A DNA stretch of 64,000 nt from Pachypanchax playfairii (lineage: Eukaryota > Chordata > Actinopteri > Cyprinodontiformes > Aplocheilidae), in assembly GCA_006937955.1 (NCBI GenBank), contig SSNP01000067.1:2175275-2239274 (forward strand). The letters are read 5' to 3'. The notes under the pieces were generated by a model. The model was given only the letters and a program-made list of their open reading frames with translations, did not search any database and was not told the origin of the DNA. The number at the start of each line of letters is the position of its first letter. Within the stretch, counting starts at the first letter, position 1. A program made the position numbers and the translations under genes. Shown here piece after piece: positions 61,529 through 64,000 of the stretch.

Positions 61529-63228
61529 TACACAACAGTTGCATGGCAGGCTTTTGTAGTTGGCTACTGAATTCATTTGCCTTCTTGCATGTCAGATAGA
61601 TCATTAATGGATTTAGAAGTTTGATTCTAAACTTTGATTTTATATAATTTTGCCCCAGTTAATGTATCGTTGTAGTAAAACTAGCTAGAAACTCCTTTTT
61701 GTTGCTTTAATTTATTATATAAGTGTTCTTGTGTAATTTGCAGCTGCTTTTTGCTCCATTCAACAAACACCAGTTGTGTGAACCATTCTGCTCAGGTTTC
61801 TTGGCATTTTTGAATTTGAGAAAGTTAATTTTAGTTGCTTGAAATGGTTTAAAATTAGGTGCACGTAGACTATACATCTAATTTAGAGACGGTATGAGTG
61901 TGCGCCACTCTCAGCCTCTGAGCTCTGCAGCAGATGGTGTCTTTAACAAGCATTACTCTGTCTGTCCTCTGATAACTGCAACTCTATTGTTAGAGATGAG
62001 CTGGCACGCTCACAGATAGAGAGACAGTCAGGCGGACAGACGGACGGACGTCTCTCATTATCATCACCTCTCTTCAAACTCTCTGTCATTTCCTCCTGAT
62101 AGTCAGAGTCAGTGTAAAGGTTACAAACTCGACCCGTTTATAGTTTATCTTGGATCTCTTAATAAAGATTCATGAGGAAATACTCTGATTGTTACATATT
62201 TGTTAAACATATTATCAGTTTTATTCATACCAACATCCTGATTTAGCTCATAAAGCAGAAGCTCAATAAACATTAAAAACATGTTATTTTATTTTGGTTT
62301 TACTACAAGGTGAACTTTACTGTCAAGGAATGTCAAATCAGAAACGTATCGTTCTTTATTTATTTTGGATTTATTTCACCTCTTGAAACCAGTATGCATG
62401 ATGGTTTTTCTATTTTGTCTATATTTGCTCATAACCCATTATATTGTATATATTCATACTTTTTGTCATTTTGCCTAATAATTAAATGCAATGTGGGTTT
62501 CTCAGATGATTCTAGATTGTATATTTTTCTCTGTTATTTGCAGGTGCATTAATTAAGTTTTAAATTGTGATTTTCAAAGTCTGAAGAAAGGTATTAGCTC
62601 AAAAATACATAAAAAATATAGAAATGTATTTGTTGTGCAGATCCATTAATTGTTTTACTGTATTTCAAGTTACACATTGAAACAAGTGTTAGCTTCTTTA
62701 AAGTTGCTAAACATCAGCTTTAAATATATTTTAGAGGTCAAGGATAATGAATCCTGTTGATATACTTCAGCTTTATGACTTTATGTACATGATGAGAAAT
62801 GGTTAAACATTGTATCATGATGAGTCTGAATAAAACACAATCTGATACTGCCATCTAGTGGATGTTTATTTATACACAGCTAAAAGATTTAAAACGGGAG
62901 GATTTTCTATTTTAATACAACGCTGATATTTAGTGAATTTGGTGAAATTTAGATTAACCAGATAACTTAAACAGGTTTATTAACAGATTTCATTCTTATT
63001 TAAATTATTTTTCAGCTCTTTAAAGTTGTGATTATTGATTTTTTTTTCTTCTGAATCTCTAAAATCCTTATGGGCTTCTTTGTTTTTTAGGGTTTGAGGA
63101 TAATCTTCACTGACGCATCTCGTCTTGTGTTTCGGATGAGCGGGAGCGGCGGAGGGACGGGCGCCACCGTACGCGTTTACGCTGAGAGCTTCGAGAGGGA
63201 CCCCGAGAGACACAGCAGAGAGACTCAG
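46857..63228 (+). CDS. pgm5: pgm5, phosphoglucomutase-like 5 (aciculin); last exon outside window
   Basis: Ten exons join in frame to 538 codons: 46857-47114, 48111-48273, 48383-48529, 48816-48941, 49041-49231, 50514-50668, 56682-56797, 58522-58657, 59760-59943, 63091-63228. Human PGM5 has 567 residues; the missing tail of about 29 residues should be one more exon past base 64,000. Visible motifs are the catalytic-serine loop TASHNPGG (Ser121), the metal loop DADGDR (292-297, split by an intron), the sugar loop CGEESFGTG with SDHIREKDG, and the phosphate loop SGSGGGTGAT. In mammals PGM5 is a cytoskeletal protein of adherens-type and myotendinous junctions, reported to lack mutase activity. 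The N terminus (SPIPVVTVQTAPFEDQRP) and neighbours favour pgm5 over pgm1. The ATG at 46857 matches the human start. Confidence 0.95.
47115..48110 (+). other. pgm5 intron 1
   Basis: About 1 kb of intron. It has short open frames on both strands near 47502-47814 with no recognisable domain, and a T-run at 47514-47521. Nothing else is supported. Confidence 0.6.
49487..49514. repeat. (AT)n microsatellite
   Basis: About 14 AT units in the pgm5 intron between exons 5 and 6. Confidence 0.95.
51780..53190 (-). mobile_element. decayed LINE (non-LTR) reverse transcriptase fragment
   Basis: On the minus strand a frame at 53180-52956 encodes GVPQGSILGPILF (about 53069-53031), followed by YTDD (52970-52959), where active enzymes have YADD. 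These are the core palm motifs of fish L2/CR1-like non-LTR reverse transcriptases. The rest, on both sides of MITE copy 2, resembles the same class of element but is broken by stops and indels. It is inert sequence inside pgm5 intron 6. Confidence 0.75.
52090..52663. mobile_element. TTAA-flanked MITE, copy 2 (574 bp), nested in a LINE relic
   Basis: Same element as 37520-38067, with a small internal insertion around 52260-52300 relative to copy 1. The left flank is TTAA (52086-52089); the right flank is GTAA (52664-52667), a mutated duplication. It interrupts the decayed LINE that occupies both sides, so it inserted after the LINE. Confidence 0.82.
53199..53395. mobile_element. foldback / MITE element with long inverted repeats
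   Basis: The left arm, from TTACACTCCAAAAAATGACT through TTTTTCCACCCA, pairs with the right arm, from GGGTGGAAAAATTG to TTTGAGTGCAA, over about 55-60 nt with several mismatches. A short unpaired centre remains. The whole element could form a hairpin. No open frame is present. Confidence 0.75.
54610..54850. repeat. dispersed teleost repeat fragment
   Basis: Contains CCAGTCCATCACAGGGTCAA, GTGGGAGGAACCAGAG, AACTCCACGCAGG and TTGCTGCAAGGCAACAGTGC in the order found in a widespread fish repeat, probably the same family as 30405-30560 but its other half. Diverged and non-coding. Confidence 0.5.
59099..59712. mobile_element. TTAA-flanked MITE (614 bp) abutting pgm5 exon 9
   Basis: TTAA flanks lie at 59095-59098 and 59713-59716. 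The left end AGCTGCTATCC and the inverted right end AGGTGATATACC form an imperfect terminal inverted repeat. There is no coding frame. The interior differs from the copies at 37520 and 52090, so it is a different family with the same target preference. It ends 47 bp before the acceptor of pgm5 exon 9. Confidence 0.72.
59944..63090 (+). other. pgm5 intron 9
   Basis: A 3.1-kb AT-rich intron containing the assembly gap at 61482-61491 within poly-G. No coding exon is recognisable. The composition at 61890-62110 differs from the rest. Confidence 0.6.
61462..61525. other. assembly gap inside a poly-G tract
   Basis: Ten N bases (61482-61491) are flanked on both sides by long G runs. The real length is unknown. 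Glycine- or proline-rich frames called across it are artefacts. Confidence 0.98.
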
Positions 63229-64000
63229 GTTCATGTGCATTTCTTGTGTTTCTATGCAGTGATTTTAACTCATATTTCTATCCAGAAATAATTTTGTGAG
63301 GCTTGTTTAGCAGCTTTTGTGTTCATAAAAACTCATATTATATATAATAAACAAGCCTTGAGCTTGTTTAGCTTTTTAAGAGAGTTTCGCTTGAAAATGT
63401 GGTGCAGCTGCAGAAGCGCTTGTGCAGCTTCTGCTGTGATCATGAAAATCTCTCCATGGTTGTGTTGTGCAACGTCTGGTTACACAGCTGGAGCTGATTG
63501 ACCTGTAGACTTTGGAAAGTTAAAGAACACTTGGATATTTTGTGGGCTAGCATATTGGGACAGGTAGTGTAAAGGTTGTAAAAGGTTGTAAAGGTGAAGA
63601 TCCTCATCTTCTGTTATTTAATCTGAGAAGCAGCATCTAATCATTCAGCCACTTGCTGGAATTATCAGACAGGAAACTCATGATTGCATATCAGCTTTTG
63701 TCAGACAGATTAGAGGAACTTTATTATCTCCACCAAGTAGGAAGATGTTTGTATTCAAGTTGTGCAAACGCCTGCTGCATGTATAAACATTTAGCTTCTT
63801 GTTGTTTGATTCTTCAGATTAGATTTTACATTAACTGATATTTGGTCCAAAACTTGAATAAACTCATAAAATGGTGTCGTTTTGCTCTAAATGTATTTGT
63901 CTCGCAACAGTTTTAATAAATGACCTTCAACATTTAGTTTTGGACTTTCATGAAGCTGCTGGATCAGTTTATCAACTACCTTTGAGCTGCTTTTCTGTTC
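63229..64000 (+). other. start of pgm5 intron 10 to window end
   Basis: This begins with donor GTTCAT after exon 10. The expected final exon (mammalian residues after PQAV) is not recognisable before base 64,000. Short open frames here show no known domain. Confidence 0.55.

Noticed and set aside
61312..61604. Glycine- or proline-rich frames
   Set aside because: They span the poly-G and N gap and are artefacts.
1..64000. tRNA, rRNA, CRISPR or operon-like systems
   Set aside because: Nothing in the window supports such features; the organism is a vertebrate and all genes are split or single eukaryotic units.

Overview
This window is a vertebrate nuclear segment, almost certainly from a ray-finned (teleost) fish. 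It has AT-rich introns, GT-AG splicing, many small tetranucleotide microsatellites, fish-type non-LTR retrotransposon debris and short non-autonomous DNA transposons. Four genes are recognisable. All are conserved across vertebrates, and together they form a known linkage group: dock8, zng1 (formerly cbwd), a FOXD4-type forkhead gene (foxd5) and pgm5. In humans the same families sit together on chromosome 9 (DOCK8, CBWD/ZNG1, FOXD4, PGM5). Here each is present once.

Layout. Bases 55-31,853 carry the 5' two thirds of dock8 on the minus strand. I resolved 34 coding exons (1,437 codons), running from the initiator ATG to a point before the catalytic DHR2 domain; the gene continues off the left edge. 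Bases 33,417-43,564 carry zng1 on the plus strand, with 15 coding exons (367 codons) and a probable untranslated first exon. dock8 and zng1 are divergent, with a CpG-rich, G-run-containing stretch at the dock8 end. Bases 44,497-45,543 hold the single-exon foxd5 with a TATA box. Bases 46,857-63,228 hold pgm5 on the plus strand, with ten of probably eleven coding exons; the last exon lies beyond base 64,000.

The rest is introns and short intergenic DNA. It contains a 378-bp hAT-like MITE, two copies of a roughly 550-bp TTAA-flanked MITE (one nested in a LINE relic), another 614-bp TTAA-flanked element ending just before a pgm5 exon, a foldback element, two decayed LINE fragments on the minus strand, and one assembly gap inside a poly-G tract.

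The gene products do not form one pathway. Dock8 is a CDC42 exchange factor of leukocytes, Zng1 a zinc chaperone GTPase, Foxd5 an early embryonic transcription factor, and Pgm5 a phosphoglucomutase-family protein of adherens and myotendinous junctions. Their adjacency reflects conserved synteny, not an operon. I found no new multi-gene system. The best leads are the PGM1-like active-site residues in this Pgm5, the MITE-generated decoy splice acceptor in pgm5, and repeat tracts that directly form splice-acceptor regions.
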